Positions 23,403 to 31,655 of a stretch of 34,636 bases of DNA are shown here, piece after piece. The stretch is from Oscillospiraceae bacterium (lineage in GTDB: Bacteria; Bacillota_A; Clostridia; Oscillospirales; Oscillospiraceae). The notes under the pieces were generated by a model. That model did no database searches. It saw only the letters and a program-made list of their open reading frames with translations, and was not told the origin of the DNA. Every line of letters starts with the position of its first letter. Within the stretch, counting starts at the first letter, position 1. A program made the translations under genes and the position numbers. Location of the stretch: positions 1-34,636 of the forward strand of contig SVLP01000029.1 of the NCBI GenBank assembly GCA_015067895.1, in the 5' to 3' direction.

Positions 23403-26400
23403 TTATTCTTCGTCCTCGACGGTCAGACCGCCGAACACGTCCATGATATCCTCGGGGCTGTCCTCGTCAATGACGAAGCCGCTGCCCAGAACCTCCTCGG
23501 TGTCGGTCACGATCTCCTCGTGGGACTCGGAGGTGTAGATCACATCCTCATCTTCGTCCTCGTCCTTAAGCTCGATCTCGTTGCCGTTCTCGTCCAGGAC
23601 GCGGATGTCCAGACACAGGGACTGGAGCTCCTTGACCAGAACCTTGAAGGATTCGGGCACACCGGGAGTGGGGATGTTGTTGCCCTTGACGATGGCCTCG
23701 TAGGTCTTGACACGGCCGGTGACGTCGTCGGACTTGACGGTCAGGATCTCCTGCAGGGTGTAGGCTGCGCCGTAAGCCTCCAGGGCCCAGACCTCCATCT
23801 CGCCGAAACGCTGGCCGCCGAACTGGGCCTTGCCGCCCAGAGGCTGCTGGGTGACCAGGGAGTAGGGGCCGGTGGAACGGGCGTGGATCTTATCGTCGAC
23901 CAGGTGATGGAGCTTCAGGTAGTAGGGGTAGCCGACCGTGACCAGATTGTCAAAGGGCTCGCCGGTACGGCCATCGTAGAGGATGGTCTTGCCGTCCTCA
24001 CGCAGACCGGCCAGCTTCAGGGTCTCGCGGATGTCCTTCTCGTTGGCACCGTCGAAGACGGGGGTGGCGACCTTCCAGCCCAGGGTCTTAGCGGCGTAGC
24101 CCAGGTGGACTTCCAGAACCTGACCGATGTTCATACGGGAAGGAACGCCCAGGGGGTTCAGCACCACATCCAGGGGGGTGCCGTCGGGCAGGAAGGGCAT
24201 GTCCTCCTCGGGCAGGACGCGGGAAACGACACCCTTGTTGCCGTGGCGGCCTGCCATCTTATCGCCGACACCGATCTTGCGCTTCTGGGCAAGATAGACG
24301 CGGACGGACTTGTTGACACCGGGAGCCAGCTCGTCGCCGTTCTCCTTGGTGAAGACCTTGACATCGACCACGATGCCGCGGGTACCGTGGGGCACCTTCA
24401 GGGAGGTGTCGCGGACTTCGCGGGCCTTCTCGCCGAAGATGGCGCGCAGCAGACGCTCCTCGGGGGTCAGCTCGGTCTCACCCTTGGGGGTGACCTTGCC
24501 GACCAGGTAGTCGCCGGCGTTGACCTCGGCACCGATGCGGATGATGCCGTTCTCGTCCAGATCCTTCAGCACATCCTCGCCGACGTTGGGGATGTCGCGG
24601 GTGATCTCCTCGGGGCCCAGCTTGGTGTCCCGGGACTCGGTCTCGTACTCCTCGATATGGATGGAGGTAAAGACATCCTCGCGAACCAGACGCTCGTTCA
24701 GCAGAATGGCGTCCTCGTAGTTGTAGCCTTCCCAGGTGACGAAGCCGATGAGCACGTTCTTGCCCAGGGCGATCTCACCCTGAGAGGTGGAGGGGCCGTC
24801 GGCGATGATCTGGTTGGCGGTGACCCGCTCACCAACGGAGACGATGGGACGCTGGTTGATACAGGTACCGGCGTTGGAGCGGGAGAACTTGGAGAGCTTG
24901 TAATCCTCCACATGGCCGTCGTCATAGCGGACGACGATGTTGGTGGCGGAAACGCTGGAGACGACGCCGTCGCCGGTGGACTTGATGCAGACCTCGGAGT
25001 CCAGAGCGGAGCGATGCTCCATGCCGGTGGCGACGATGGGGGCCTCGGTGGTCAGCAGAGGCACGGCCTGACGCTGCATGTTCGCGCCCATCAGAGCACG
25101 GTTTGCGTCGTCGTTCTGCAGGAAGGGGATGAAGGCGGTGGCCACGGAGACCATCATTCTGGGGGAGACATCGATGTAGTCGATGACGTTGCGGTCAACG
25201 GCGATGATCTCGTTGCGGTGACGGCAGGAGATACGGGCGTTGGCCAGGCAGCCGTTCTCGTCCAGAGGCTCGTTGGCCTGGGCGACATAGTAATCGTCCT
25301 CCACATCGGCGGTCATGTACTCGACCTCCTTGGTGACAAAGCCGGTGGCCTTGTCAACGCGGCGGTAGGGAGCCTCCACGAAGCCGAAGTCGTTGATGCG
25401 GGCGAAGGTGGCCAGATAGTTAATCAGGCCGATGTTGGGGCCTTCAGGGGTCTCGATGGGGCACATGCGGCCATAGTGGGTGTAGTGAACGTCACGGACA
25501 TCGAAGGAAGCGCGCTCACGGCTCAGACCGCCGGGGCCCAGAGCGGACAGACGGCGCTTGTGGGTCAGCTCGGACAGGGGGTTGTTGGCGTCCATGAACT
25601 GGCTCAGGGGGGAGGAGCCGAAGAACTCCTTGATGACGGCGGTGACGGGACGGATGTTGATCAGGCTCTGGGGGGTGACGGAATCCAGATCCTGGACGGT
25701 CATACGCTCGCGGATGACACGATCCAGACGGCTGAAGCCGATGCGGAACTGGTTCTGCAGCAGCTCGCCCACGCAGCGCAGACGGCGGTTGCCCAGATGG
25801 TCGATGTCGTCGGGGGTGCCGACGCCCATGGCGACGCAGTTGAGGTAGTTGATGGAAGCCAGAACGTCGTCGACGATGATGTGCTTGGGGATCAGATCGT
25901 CGCGGCGGTCGGTGATGGCCTCCTCCCAGGCGGAAACGTCCTTGCCCTCCAGCTCCTCCAGCATCTCCTTCAGGACGGAGAAGCGCACCTTCTCCTTGAT
26001 GCCGAACTCGGCGGGATCGAAATCCACGAACTTGGACATATCGACCATGTCGTTGGAGAAGACGACCACATCCTGATCGCCGACCTTGACGACAGCCTTG
26101 TTGACGCCGCGGTCGGAGATCTCATGGGCCTTATTGCGGTCGATGACCTCGCCGGGCATGACCAGAATCTCACCGGTCATGGGATCGACGATGGGCTCGG
26201 CTGCGACCTGGCCGCTCAGACGAGACCAGATGTCCATCTTCTTGTTGAACTTGTAGCGGCCCACGACGCTGACGTCGTAGCGGCGTGCGTCGAAGAGCAG
26301 GCCCTCCAGATGGGCGGTGGCAGTCTCCACCGTGGGAGGCTCGCCGGGACGCAGACGGCGGTAGATCTCCAGCAGAGACTCTTCCTTGGTCTTGCAGGTA

Positions 26401-27089
26401 TCCTTGTCCAGGGTGGCCAGGATGCGCTCGTCGTTGCCGTAGAGCTCCTTGATCTGCTCGTCGGAGATGACGCCCATGGCGCGGATCAGGCAGGTGACGG
26501 GCAGCTTGCGGTTCTTGTCGATGCGAACCCAGAACACGTTGCTGGTGTCGGTCTCATACTCCAGCCAGGCACCGCGGTAAGGGATGACGGTGGCGGTATA
26601 GGTATGCTGATCGGCCTTGTCCACCTCATGACCGTAGTACATGCCGGGGGAACGGACGATCTGGGAAACGATGACGCGCTCTGCGCCGTTGATGACAAAG
26701 GTGCCGCCGTTGGTCATGATGGGGAAATCTCCCATGAAGATCTCCTGCTCCTTGATCTCGTCGGTCTCGGTGTTGCGCAGACGCACGCGAACCTTGATGG
26801 GCTTGGCGTAGGTAGCGTCGCGCTCCTTGCACTCCTCGATGGTGTACTTGGGCTTCTCGTCCATGGAGAAATCCAGGAAGCTCAGCTCAAGCTTGCCGGA
26901 GAAGTCGGTGATGGAGCCAACATCCTTGAAAACCTCACGCAGGCCGTCCTTCAGGAACCACTCATAGGAGTCCTTCTGGATCTTGAGCATGTTGGGCATT
27001 TCGAGGATCTCTTCGTACTTTGCGTAGGACTTACGCAGGGTTTTGCCGAACAATTGGTCACGGACCAGTTCATTCGCCATATGGATCAT
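23403..27089 (-). CDS. rpoB: DNA-directed RNA polymerase subunit beta
   Basis: The 1,228-residue beta subunit. Conserved blocks include [20 protein letters not shown] and [19 protein letters not shown] (rifampicin region), [52 protein letters not shown] and the C-terminal [20 protein letters not shown]. At the positions equivalent to E. coli 516, 526 and 531 it has Asp, His and Ser, the rifampicin-sensitive residues. The start is placed at ATG 27089, with AAAGG 6 bases upstream; an in-frame ATG three codons later (27080) is a possible alternative, and the frame is open further upstream without a ribosome site. It is the first gene of rpoBC with a leader of about 160 bases and no rplJL genes before it. 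Confidence 0.97.
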   Translation of the reverse strand: MIHMANELVRDQLFGKTLRKSYAKYEEILEMPNMLKIQKDSYEWFLKDGLREVFKDVGSITDFSGKLELSFLDFSMDEKPKYTIEECKERDATYAKPIKVRVRLRNTETDEIKEQEIFMGDFPIMTNGGTFVINGAERVIVSQIVRSPGMYYGHEVDKADQHTYTATVIPYRGAWLEYETDTSNVFWVRIDKNRKLPVTCLIRAMGVISDEQIKELYGNDERILATLDKDTCKTKEESLLEIYRRLRPGEPPTVETATAHLEGLLFDARRYDVSVVGRYKFNKKMDIWSRLSGQVAAEPIVDPMTGEILVMPGEVIDRNKAHEISDRGVNKAVVKVGDQDVVVFSNDMVDMSKFVDFDPAEFGIKEKVRFSVLKEMLEELEGKDVSAWEEAITDRRDDLIPKHIIVDDVLASINYLNCVAMGVGTPDDIDHLGNRRLRCVGELLQNQFRIGFSRLDRVIRERMTVQDLDSVTPQSLINIRPVTAVIKEFFGSSPLSQFMDANNPLSELTHKRRLSALGPGGLSRERASFDVRDVHYTHYGRMCPIETPEGPNIGLINYLATFARINDFGFVEAPYRRVDKATGFVTKEVEYMTADVEDDYYVAQANEPLDENGCLANARISCRHRNEIIAVDRNVIDYIDVSPRMMVSVATAFIPFLQNDDANRALMGANMQRQAVPLLTTEAPIVATGMEHRSALDSEVCIKSTGDGVVSSVSATNIVVRYDDGHVEDYKLSKFSRSNAGTCINQRPIVSVGERVTANQIIADGPSTSQGEIALGKNVLIGFVTWEGYNYEDAILLNERLVREDVFTSIHIEEYETESRDTKLGPEEITRDIPNVGEDVLKDLDENGIIRIGAEVNAGDYLVGKVTPKGETELTPEERLLRAIFGEKAREVRDTSLKVPHGTRGIVVDVKVFTKENGDELAPGVNKSVRVYLAQKRKIGVGDKMAGRHGNKGVVSRVLPEEDMPFLPDGTPLDVVLNPLGVPSRMNIGQVLEVHLGYAAKTLGWKVATPVFDGANEKDIRETLKLAGLREDGKTILYDGRTGEPFDNLVTVGYPYYLKLHHLVDDKIHARSTGPYSLVTQQPLGGKAQFGGQRFGEMEVWALEAYGAAYTLQEILTVKSDDVTGRVKTYEAIVKGNNIPTPGVPESFKVLVKELQSLCLDIRVLDENGNEIELKDEDEDEDVIYTSESHEEIVTDTEEVLGSGFVIDEDSPEDIMDVFGGLTVEDEE

Positions 27090-27171
27090 CACAGCCTTTC
27101 TTTCGAATGTGTTGATAACAATTTTACGCCCGGAGCAGTTGTAAGTTTTTGCAATTTTTGTATCTCCCCAC

Positions 27172-27200
27172 TTGACAACTGTCCGTCCCTGTGCTATCAT
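27172..27200 (+). promoter_or_regulatory. Plus-strand promoter inside the rpoB leader region
   Basis: -35 TTGACA (27172-27177), 17-bp spacer, extended -10 TGC-TATCAT (27195-27200). It points away from rpoB towards tRNA-Leu and would overlap the 5' end of the opposing rpoB transcript. Confidence 0.6.
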
Positions 27201-27256
27201 AATGCCACAAGATGGGAACACCATGAGGTGGACATACGGGCACAGTATGGACTATC

Positions 27257-27285
27257 ATGGTATCACATCTTCTTTTCTTTGTCAA
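27257..27285 (-). promoter_or_regulatory. Probable rpoBC promoter
   Basis: Minus strand: -35 TTGACA (27285-27280), 17-bp spacer, -10 TACCAT (27262-27257). It gives a leader of about 160 bases before the rpoB start. Within 27090-27256 I see no gene and no clear attenuator hairpin. Confidence 0.6.
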
Positions 27286-27350
27286 GCCCTTTTGGAAACG
27301 ATTCAAACAAAATTCTTCCAATTTTTCTTCTGCGTTGCAAAAGAAAAAGG

Positions 27351-27379
27351 TTGACAAAGCCGCTTCCCTGCATTATAAT
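27351..27379 (+). promoter_or_regulatory. Consensus promoter of tRNA-Leu
   Basis: Perfect -35 TTGACA (27351-27356), 17-bp spacer, perfect -10 TATAAT (27374-27379), 12 bases before the mature tRNA, as expected for a stable RNA gene. Confidence 0.92.
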
Positions 27380-27391
27380 AATCAGGCATTT

Positions 27392-27474
27392 GCGAGAGTG
27401 TTGGAATGGTAGACAAGCACGTTTGAGGTGCGTGTGGTTACGCCGTGTGGGTTCGAGTCCCATCTCTCGCACCA
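27392..27474 (+). tRNA. tRNA-Leu, anticodon GAG
   Basis: An 83-base class II tRNA with encoded CCA. Acceptor arms GCGAGAG/CTCTCGC pair fully; the anticodon arm CACGT-TTGAGGT-GCGTG shows anticodon GAG (codons CUC/CUU); a 12-base extra arm follows, as in leucine tRNAs; the T arm is GTGGG-TTCGAGT-CCCAT. It is flanked by a consensus promoter and an immediate terminator, so it is a single-gene unit. Confidence 0.97.
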
Positions 27475-27507
27475 AAAAAGAGCGCAGCTTCGGCTGCGCT
27501 CTTTTTT
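27475..27507 (+). terminator. Terminator of tRNA-Leu
   Basis: Directly after CCA: AAAAAA, stem GAGCGCAGC/GCTGCGCTC with a TTCG tetraloop, then TTTTTT. Confidence 0.95.
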
Positions 27508-27512
27508 GGTGC

Positions 27513-27668
27513 AATGAAATTTGCCCTGGCGGGCAAGTGAAATATGCTTCCGCATATGAAGTAGCAATGCTATGAAGTGTGCTGACGCACATGATGGGCA
27601 AATTTCACTTCATATCCGAAGGATACTTCATTGCAAAGCAACTTCATATTGCGCAAGCAATACTTCAT
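27513..27668. repeat. Array of mini-hairpins linked by a constant ATGAAGT/ACTTCAT heptamer
   Basis: An outer 11-bp inverted repeat (GAAATTTGCCC at 27516-27526, GGGCAAATTTC at 27596-27606) encloses small stems ATATGC/GCATAT, AGC/GCT and GTGC/GCAC, separated by ATGAAGT at 27556 and 27572. To the right, ACTTCAT occurs at 27607, 27625, 27641 and 27662, separated by stems ATCC/GGAT, TTGC/GCAA and ATTGC/GCAAT. The linker is constant while each stem has its own palindromic sequence. No gene of credible quality is encoded. Confidence 0.85.
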
Positions 27669-27674
27669 TATTTA

Positions 27675-27703
27675 TTGACTTCCCTCTCCGCAGCAGATAT
27701 ACT
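27675..27703 (+). promoter_or_regulatory. Promoter of the TPR-like gene
   Basis: -35 TTGACT (27675-27680), 17-bp spacer, -10 TATACT (27698-27703), starting 7 bases after the end of the hairpin array. Confidence 0.75.
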
Positions 27704-27769
27704 GTAATAAGGTCATCTATTATATTCGCTGGCAAAACCCGACCCGATTTTCCAGGAGGTGAACCAACC

Positions 27770-28444
27770 ATGAGACTCTCCGAAATCGAAGAAGCCATCA
27801 CCATCGGCAAATGCACCCCCGAGCTGCTGGAGCAGTTCAAAGCCGCCCTGCGCCGGGCCCCAAAGGATATGCGCCCCCAGCACTGCTACACCATCGCAGC
27901 CGCCATGCCGCTCTGGCAATTCCCCATGGCCGTCGAACTGCTCGAATACAGCCTTACCCTGGAGGGCACCTGGCTGGATCGGATGCGCGCCCACCACAAT
28001 CTGGCGGATCTTTATGAACGACAGGGCGACTACTCAAATGCAAAATGCCATTACCGGCTCGCCCTGGATGCCGTGCCTCCCGAGCAAGCACCCGCCTACG
28101 CCCCCGACGCTGCCGCCCGGATGCTCATCTGCCAGCTCCATCTGGACAGCTTCACCTATTCCGACGAGCTGCGCCGCCTGTACGACCTGTCGATGACGCT
28201 GGATGATTTCAGCCGTTCCTTCCAAAAATGTCTGTTCTATCTGTCCCTTGCCGAGATCGTGATCCACAAGCATAACGGCAGCATCCCCGCTGCCCGCGCC
28301 GCATATGACAAAGCAAGTTCCATGCTCTGTCCCGGCTATGAAGGCCCCCTGACCGCACTGCTCAAGCGCAAAAATTACATCGAATCCGCCGGTGCCACCA
28401 AAGATGCCCGCGCCTTCCTGAAGCGCACCGCAAAAATCCTGTGA
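27770..28444 (+). CDS. TPR-like helical-repeat protein of unknown function
   Basis: A 224-residue cytoplasmic protein, all-helical in appearance. One good tetratricopeptide-like unit is visible at about residues 78-103 (AHHNLADLYERQGDYSNAKCHYRLAL) and weaker ones flank it (AVELLEYSLTLEG; LAEIVIHKHNGSIPAARAAYDKAS). Such repeats usually bind other proteins; no catalytic or DNA-binding motif is seen. The start is ATG 27770 behind AGGAGGTG; frames that extend further upstream run through the hairpin array and lack a ribosome site. It has its own promoter and terminator. I do not recognise a named family. Confidence 0.8.
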   Translation: MRLSEIEEAITIGKCTPELLEQFKAALRRAPKDMRPQHCYTIAAAMPLWQFPMAVELLEYSLTLEGTWLDRMRAHHNLADLYERQGDYSNAKCHYRLALDAVPPEQAPAYAPDAAARMLICQLHLDSFTYSDELRRLYDLSMTLDDFSRSFQKCLFYLSLAEIVIHKHNGSIPAARAAYDKASSMLCPGYEGPLTALLKRKNYIESAGATKDARAFLKRTAKIL

Positions 28445-28473
28445 GAACCGCTGATCTTCAGCGGTTCTTTTCT
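28445..28473 (+). terminator. Terminator of the TPR-like gene
   Basis: A 10-bp stem GAACCGCTGA/TCAGCGGTTC with a 3-base loop, followed by TTTTCTG; it begins at the stop codon. Confidence 0.88.
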
Positions 28474-28483
28474 GTTCTGGCGG

Positions 28484-28512
28484 TTGCATTCCCGGTTCGT
28501 CCATGCTATCAT
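28484..28512 (+). promoter_or_regulatory. Promoter of the ZIP transporter gene
   Basis: -35 TTGCAT (28484-28489), 17-bp spacer, extended -10 TGC-TATCAT (28507-28512). I see no clear Fur/Zur-type palindrome over it. Confidence 0.7.
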
Positions 28513-28554
28513 AACCCCATATTCTGCCAAATTCGACAAAGGAGCATCCAACCT

Positions 28555-29394
28555 ATGGGCGTTATCACAACCCTGATCCTCACCACCGCCATCGCGGGCA
28601 TCCTGGGCACGGGCCTGGGCGGTCTGATCGGCGCGCTGCTGCAAAAGGATTCCAACCGCACCGTCAGCCTGCTGCTGAGCTTCGCTGGCGGCGTGATGCT
28701 GAGCGTGGTCTGCTTCGACCTGGTGGTCGAGGCCATCGAGACTCAGGTCGGCATCTTCACCGTCATCGCCTCCATCGCCATCGGCGTGGCGGTGATCTAC
28801 TTCCTGAACTACATCATCGACCGCCGAACCAACCCCCAAGTCCCCCACATCGACGAAAACCACCCCAAGACCCACGACGATCTGGACGAACTGATCCACG
28901 CAGACCACTTCCGGGAGCACTACAACCGCCGCGACAGTAAAATGGCCCTCTTCGTTGCCGGTGCGGTCATGGCCTGCGCCATCGCATTGCACAATGTCCC
29001 CGAGGGCATGACCATCGGCGCGTCCTATGCAAGTTCTGATGGTGTCATGGGCCGGGCGGCCCTGGTTCTCGCGGTGCTCATCGGCCTGCACAACATCCCC
29101 GAGGGCATGGCCGTCTCCGTCCCCCTCATCAGCGGCGGCATGACCAAGTGGAAAGCCGTCCTCGTCACCGCCCTCTCCGGCGCCCCCACCGTCATCGGTG
29201 CCTTGCTCGGCTACATGCTGGGCGAGATCGGCGCGCTGGGTCTTTGCCTGAGCCTGGGCTTCGCCAGCGGTGCCATGCTGTACGTGGTCTTCGGCGAGAT
29301 CCTCCCCCAGGCCATCCTCATGTACCACAGCAAGCTCCCCGCCTTCTCCGCCATCGGCGGCATGCTGGTGGGCCTGCTCATCATCTTCGCATAA
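28555..29394 (+). CDS. ZIP-family divalent metal transporter
   Basis: A 279-residue membrane protein with about eight segments. The two metal-site helices carry the ZIP signatures CAIALHNVPEGMTIGA and IGLHNIPEGMAVSVPL. Between segments 3 and 4 is a cytoplasmic loop rich in His and Asp (HIDENHPKTHDDLDELIHADHFREH, shown by its residues at about 99-123), a usual metal-sensing or buffering loop. ZIP proteins move zinc, iron or manganese into the cytoplasm; the exact metal is not readable. Start ATG 28555 has AAAGGAG 10 bases upstream. It converges on a CDF-type transporter gene. Confidence 0.93.
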   Translation: MGVITTLILTTAIAGILGTGLGGLIGALLQKDSNRTVSLLLSFAGGVMLSVVCFDLVVEAIETQVGIFTVIASIAIGVAVIYFLNYIIDRRTNPQVPHIDENHPKTHDDLDELIHADHFREHYNRRDSKMALFVAGAVMACAIALHNVPEGMTIGASYASSDGVMGRAALVLAVLIGLHNIPEGMAVSVPLISGGMTKWKAVLVTALSGAPTVIGALLGYMLGEIGALGLCLSLGFASGAMLYVVFGEILPQAILMYHSKLPAFSAIGGMLVGLLIIFA

Positions 29395-29398
29395 CGTC

Positions 29399-29427
29399 AA
29401 AAGCCGCCGGAACCCCGGCGGCTTTTT
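29399..29427. terminator. Two-way terminator between ZIP and CDF genes
   Basis: Stem GCCGCCGG/CCGGCGGC with loop AACC, preceded by AAAA and followed by TTTTT; it touches the stop codon of the minus-strand gene. Confidence 0.9.
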
Positions 29428-30581
29428 CACATACTTTCATCAAACCGGATCACTGTCTGGCAGGTCTCCCCTCTCGCAGCCAGCTCCCCTTTGATCTGTG
29501 TTCTCAGCTCCTCCTCCCGGTTCGCCATGCCATAGGGCACCGCCACATCGAAGACCAGCCTGGGCTCCTCCCTGCCGCGCACCAGCCGGAAGGAGTGCAC
29601 CGACATCCTCGGATCGATGGCCGCGACGATCTGCTCCACGACCGCGCGCAGCCGTCCCCATTCGGCATCGTTCACCGCCACCGGGTCGTGGTGGATCACC
29701 AGATGGACATTCAGCTCCCGCAGGGCGTCGCACTCCATGTGGTCGATGATCTCGTGGCAAACGAGGGGATCCTCCTCTGCACTGAGCTCCACGTGGGCCG
29801 ACGCGAAGCACCGCCCCGGGCCATAGTCGTGCACCAGCAGATCGTGGATGCCCAGGATCCCCTCGTGCCCGAGCACCAGAGCCTGCAGCTTCTCCACCAG
29901 CTCCCGGTCGGCCTGCTCGCCCAGCAGGATGGACACCGTCTCCCGGGCGATGGAATAGCCCGAGTACAGGATGAACGCCGCCACCGCCAGACCCATCCAG
30001 CCGTCGATCTGTACCTCAAGAAAATGGCTGACCAGGCAGCTCAGGAGCACCGCCCCCGTGGCGATCACATCGTTGCGGCTGTCCGCCGAGGTGGCCGCCA
30101 GGGTCTTGGAGCCGATGAGCTTCCCCAGCTTTCCCACAAAAAACGACATCCACAGCTTCACACCGATGGACTCGATCAGTACCCCCAGGGTCACCGCCGT
30201 GAATTCCACCGGCTCAGGGTTCCTGATTTTCTCCACCGACCCCCGGGCCAGCTCCGCGCCGATGAACAAAATCAGCACCGCCACGCAGAGCCCCGACAGA
30301 TACTCCGCCCGGGCGTGGCCATAAGGATGATGGGCGTCCGCAGGCTTCTGGGAAAACCGGAACCCCAGCAGCGTCACGATGGACGACGCCGCATCGCTGA
30401 GGTTGTTCCAGCCGTCCGCCGCAATGGCCACGGAGCCAGACAGCCAACCTGCGGTCACCTTTCCCGCGAACAGCAGCAGATTGCAGATAATGCCCACCGC
30501 CCCCGCCAGGGAGCCGATCTTCGCCCGCCCTTCCGTGGTGCCCGGCTCCTTCACAAACAGCCGCAGCAGCAGTTTTGTCAT
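29427..30581 (-). CDS. Cation diffusion facilitator (CDF) family transporter
   Basis: A 384-residue membrane protein that normally exports zinc, manganese or iron in exchange for protons. The six-helix domain carries IAADGWNNLSDAASS (metal-site helix 2), HHPYGHARAEYLSG (loop and helix 3) and TSADSRNDVIATG (metal-site helix 5), followed by a C-terminal cytoplasmic domain with GIHDLLVHDYGPGRCFASAHVE. About 85 extra C-terminal residues beyond the usual 300 repeat a ferredoxin-like pattern (SVHSFRLVRGREEPRLVFDVAV), as in longer clostridial CDF proteins. GGAGG lies 6 bases before ATG 30581. Together with the converging ZIP gene it makes an uptake/efflux pair. Confidence 0.93.
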   Translation of the reverse strand: MTKLLLRLFVKEPGTTEGRAKIGSLAGAVGIICNLLLFAGKVTAGWLSGSVAIAADGWNNLSDAASSIVTLLGFRFSQKPADAHHPYGHARAEYLSGLCVAVLILFIGAELARGSVEKIRNPEPVEFTAVTLGVLIESIGVKLWMSFFVGKLGKLIGSKTLAATSADSRNDVIATGAVLLSCLVSHFLEVQIDGWMGLAVAAFILYSGYSIARETVSILLGEQADRELVEKLQALVLGHEGILGIHDLLVHDYGPGRCFASAHVELSAEEDPLVCHEIIDHMECDALRELNVHLVIHHDPVAVNDAEWGRLRAVVEQIVAAIDPRMSVHSFRLVRGREEPRLVFDVAVPYGMANREEELRTQIKGELAARGETCQTVIRFDESM

Positions 30582-30611
30582 AGCGTACCTCCAAAATCAG
30601 GAATTTCGGAC

Positions 30612-30640
30612 AGTATAACAGAAACACCCCCGCCCGTCAA
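30612..30640 (-). promoter_or_regulatory. Promoter of the CDF gene
   Basis: Minus strand: -35 TTGACG (30640-30635), 17-bp spacer, -10 TATACT (30617-30612). It starts just after the terminator of the upstream DegV gene. Confidence 0.75.
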
Positions 30641-30646
30641 GCAGAA

Positions 30647-30674
30647 AACCGCCGCCGGAGCCCCGGCGGCGGTT
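30647..30674 (-). terminator. Terminator of the DegV gene
   Basis: A 12-bp stem AACCGCCGCCGG/CCGGCGGCGGTT, 4-base loop; read on the minus strand it ends in TTTTCTGCTT. Confidence 0.88.
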
Positions 30675-30685
30675 CAACGATTTGA

Positions 30686-31528
30686 TTATTCGCCCACATA
30701 CACGATGCCGCAGGCATCAGGGCCAACGTGGGCACCGATGGCCGCACCCACGGGGATGATCCGCTCGTCGGGGATCTCCCAGCCAAGCCCGGCCAGCCGC
30801 TGGGCCAGCTGCTCGCCCACGGAGCGGTTGTTGGTGTACATCACGTACAGGGGATGGTTCCCGTCGGGCTTTCTCGCGGAAAGCCGCTTGCCCAGAAAAT
30901 CCATACCCTTGCGCATACCCATGACCTTGCCGGGAAGTGCGACCCTGCCCTCCGGATCCACGGCGATGATGGGCTTGATCTGGGCCAGATTGCCCAGGGT
31001 GTAGACCGCGTGGGAGATGCGCCCGCCCTTATGCAGATACTCCAGGGTATTGACCACGGCGTACAGCTCGATCCGATCCCGGATGGACTCCAGCCCTGCC
31101 ACGATCTCGGCGGCAGTCTTGCCCTCGTCCCGGAGCCGGCAGGCATACTCGACCAGCATCCGCTGGCCGCCGGTGGCGTTGCGGCTGTCGAATACATAGG
31201 CACCCTCATGCTCCACATCCTCCCGCACCATCAGCGCGGTCTGATATGTACCGCTCAGGGCAGAGGACAATGTGATATAGATGGCCTCATCGCCACTGGC
31301 CCTGGCATCCTCAAACAGCTCGGTCAGCACCTGGGGAGAAGCCTGGGATGTCTTGGGAAACTCCCCGCTGCCCAGAAGCAGCTCGTAGAACCTGTCCTTG
31401 CACAGATCAACATTTTCCTGATATTCGCTGTCGCCAAAGGCCACCCGCAGGGGGATACAGGTGACCCCCAGCTTCTCATATTCCCGCGGCTCCAGATCGG
31501 CGGCGGAATCCGTAATGATACGAACCAT
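30686..31528 (-). CDS. DegV family fatty-acid-binding protein
   Basis: A 280-residue cytoplasmic protein. DegV/FakB proteins bind a single fatty acid and present it to the kinase FakA for phosphorylation. Family marks in order: IITDSAADL at the N-terminus, KTSQASPQVL (the T-S-Q-x-S/P lipid-headgroup loop), YITLSSALSGTYQTA, EYLHKGGRIS and GAHVGPDACGIVYVG at the C-terminus. Start ATG 31528 has GAGGG 7 bases upstream; an ATG two codons earlier lacks suitable spacing. It is a single-gene unit; fakA is not in the window, and which fatty acid is bound cannot be judged. Confidence 0.93.
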   Translation of the reverse strand: MVRIITDSAADLEPREYEKLGVTCIPLRVAFGDSEYQENVDLCKDRFYELLLGSGEFPKTSQASPQVLTELFEDARASGDEAIYITLSSALSGTYQTALMVREDVEHEGAYVFDSRNATGGQRMLVEYACRLRDEGKTAAEIVAGLESIRDRIELYAVVNTLEYLHKGGRISHAVYTLGNLAQIKPIIAVDPEGRVALPGKVMGMRKGMDFLGKRLSARKPDGNHPLYVMYTNNRSVGEQLAQRLAGLGWEIPDERIIPVGAAIGAHVGPDACGIVYVGE

Positions 31529-31565
31529 ACACAATCCCTCGCAGTTCCATCAAAATCATACAACC

Positions 31566-31593
31566 ATTATAGCATCTTTTCGCCAAATAGCAA
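31566..31593 (-). promoter_or_regulatory. Promoter of the DegV gene
   Basis: Minus strand: -35 TTGCTA (31593-31588), 16-bp spacer, extended -10 TGC-TATAAT (31571-31566). Confidence 0.75.
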
Positions 31594-31597
31594 CCCA

Positions 31598-31626
31598 TTG
31601 CAAAGAGAATTGTCCTGTGGTAAACT
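31598..31626 (+). promoter_or_regulatory. Promoter of the RluA gene cluster
   Basis: -35 TTGCAA (31598-31603), 17-bp spacer, -10 TAAACT (31621-31626); back to back with the DegV promoter. Confidence 0.6.
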
Positions 31627-31655
31627 ATTCTTAACTAAGACTTGAGGTGGGTACC

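Noticed and set aside
25550..25640. Rifampicin-resistance changes in rpoB
   Set aside because: Positions equivalent to E. coli 516, 526 and 531 carry the sensitive residues; differences at 510 and 517 equivalents look like lineage variation.
27223..27354. Possible small protein after the plus-strand promoter at 27172
   Set aside because: An ATG-started frame of about 43 codons exists, but it has no proper ribosome site and ends in a low-complexity Phe/Lys tail across the rpoB and tRNA promoters.
19848..27575. Plus-strand open frame of about 2,575 codons opposite rpoC and rpoB
   Set aside because: It mirrors the two polymerase genes, has Leu/Gly/Asp/Val-rich composition expected from the complement of G/C-ending codons, runs through tRNA-Leu and its terminator, and has no ribosome site or family motif. 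It reflects codon bias.
27513..27668. Hairpin array considered as a CRISPR array
   Set aside because: Linkers are only 7 bases, intervening units 9-14 bases and palindromic, the linker changes strand at the centre, and no cas genes are present.
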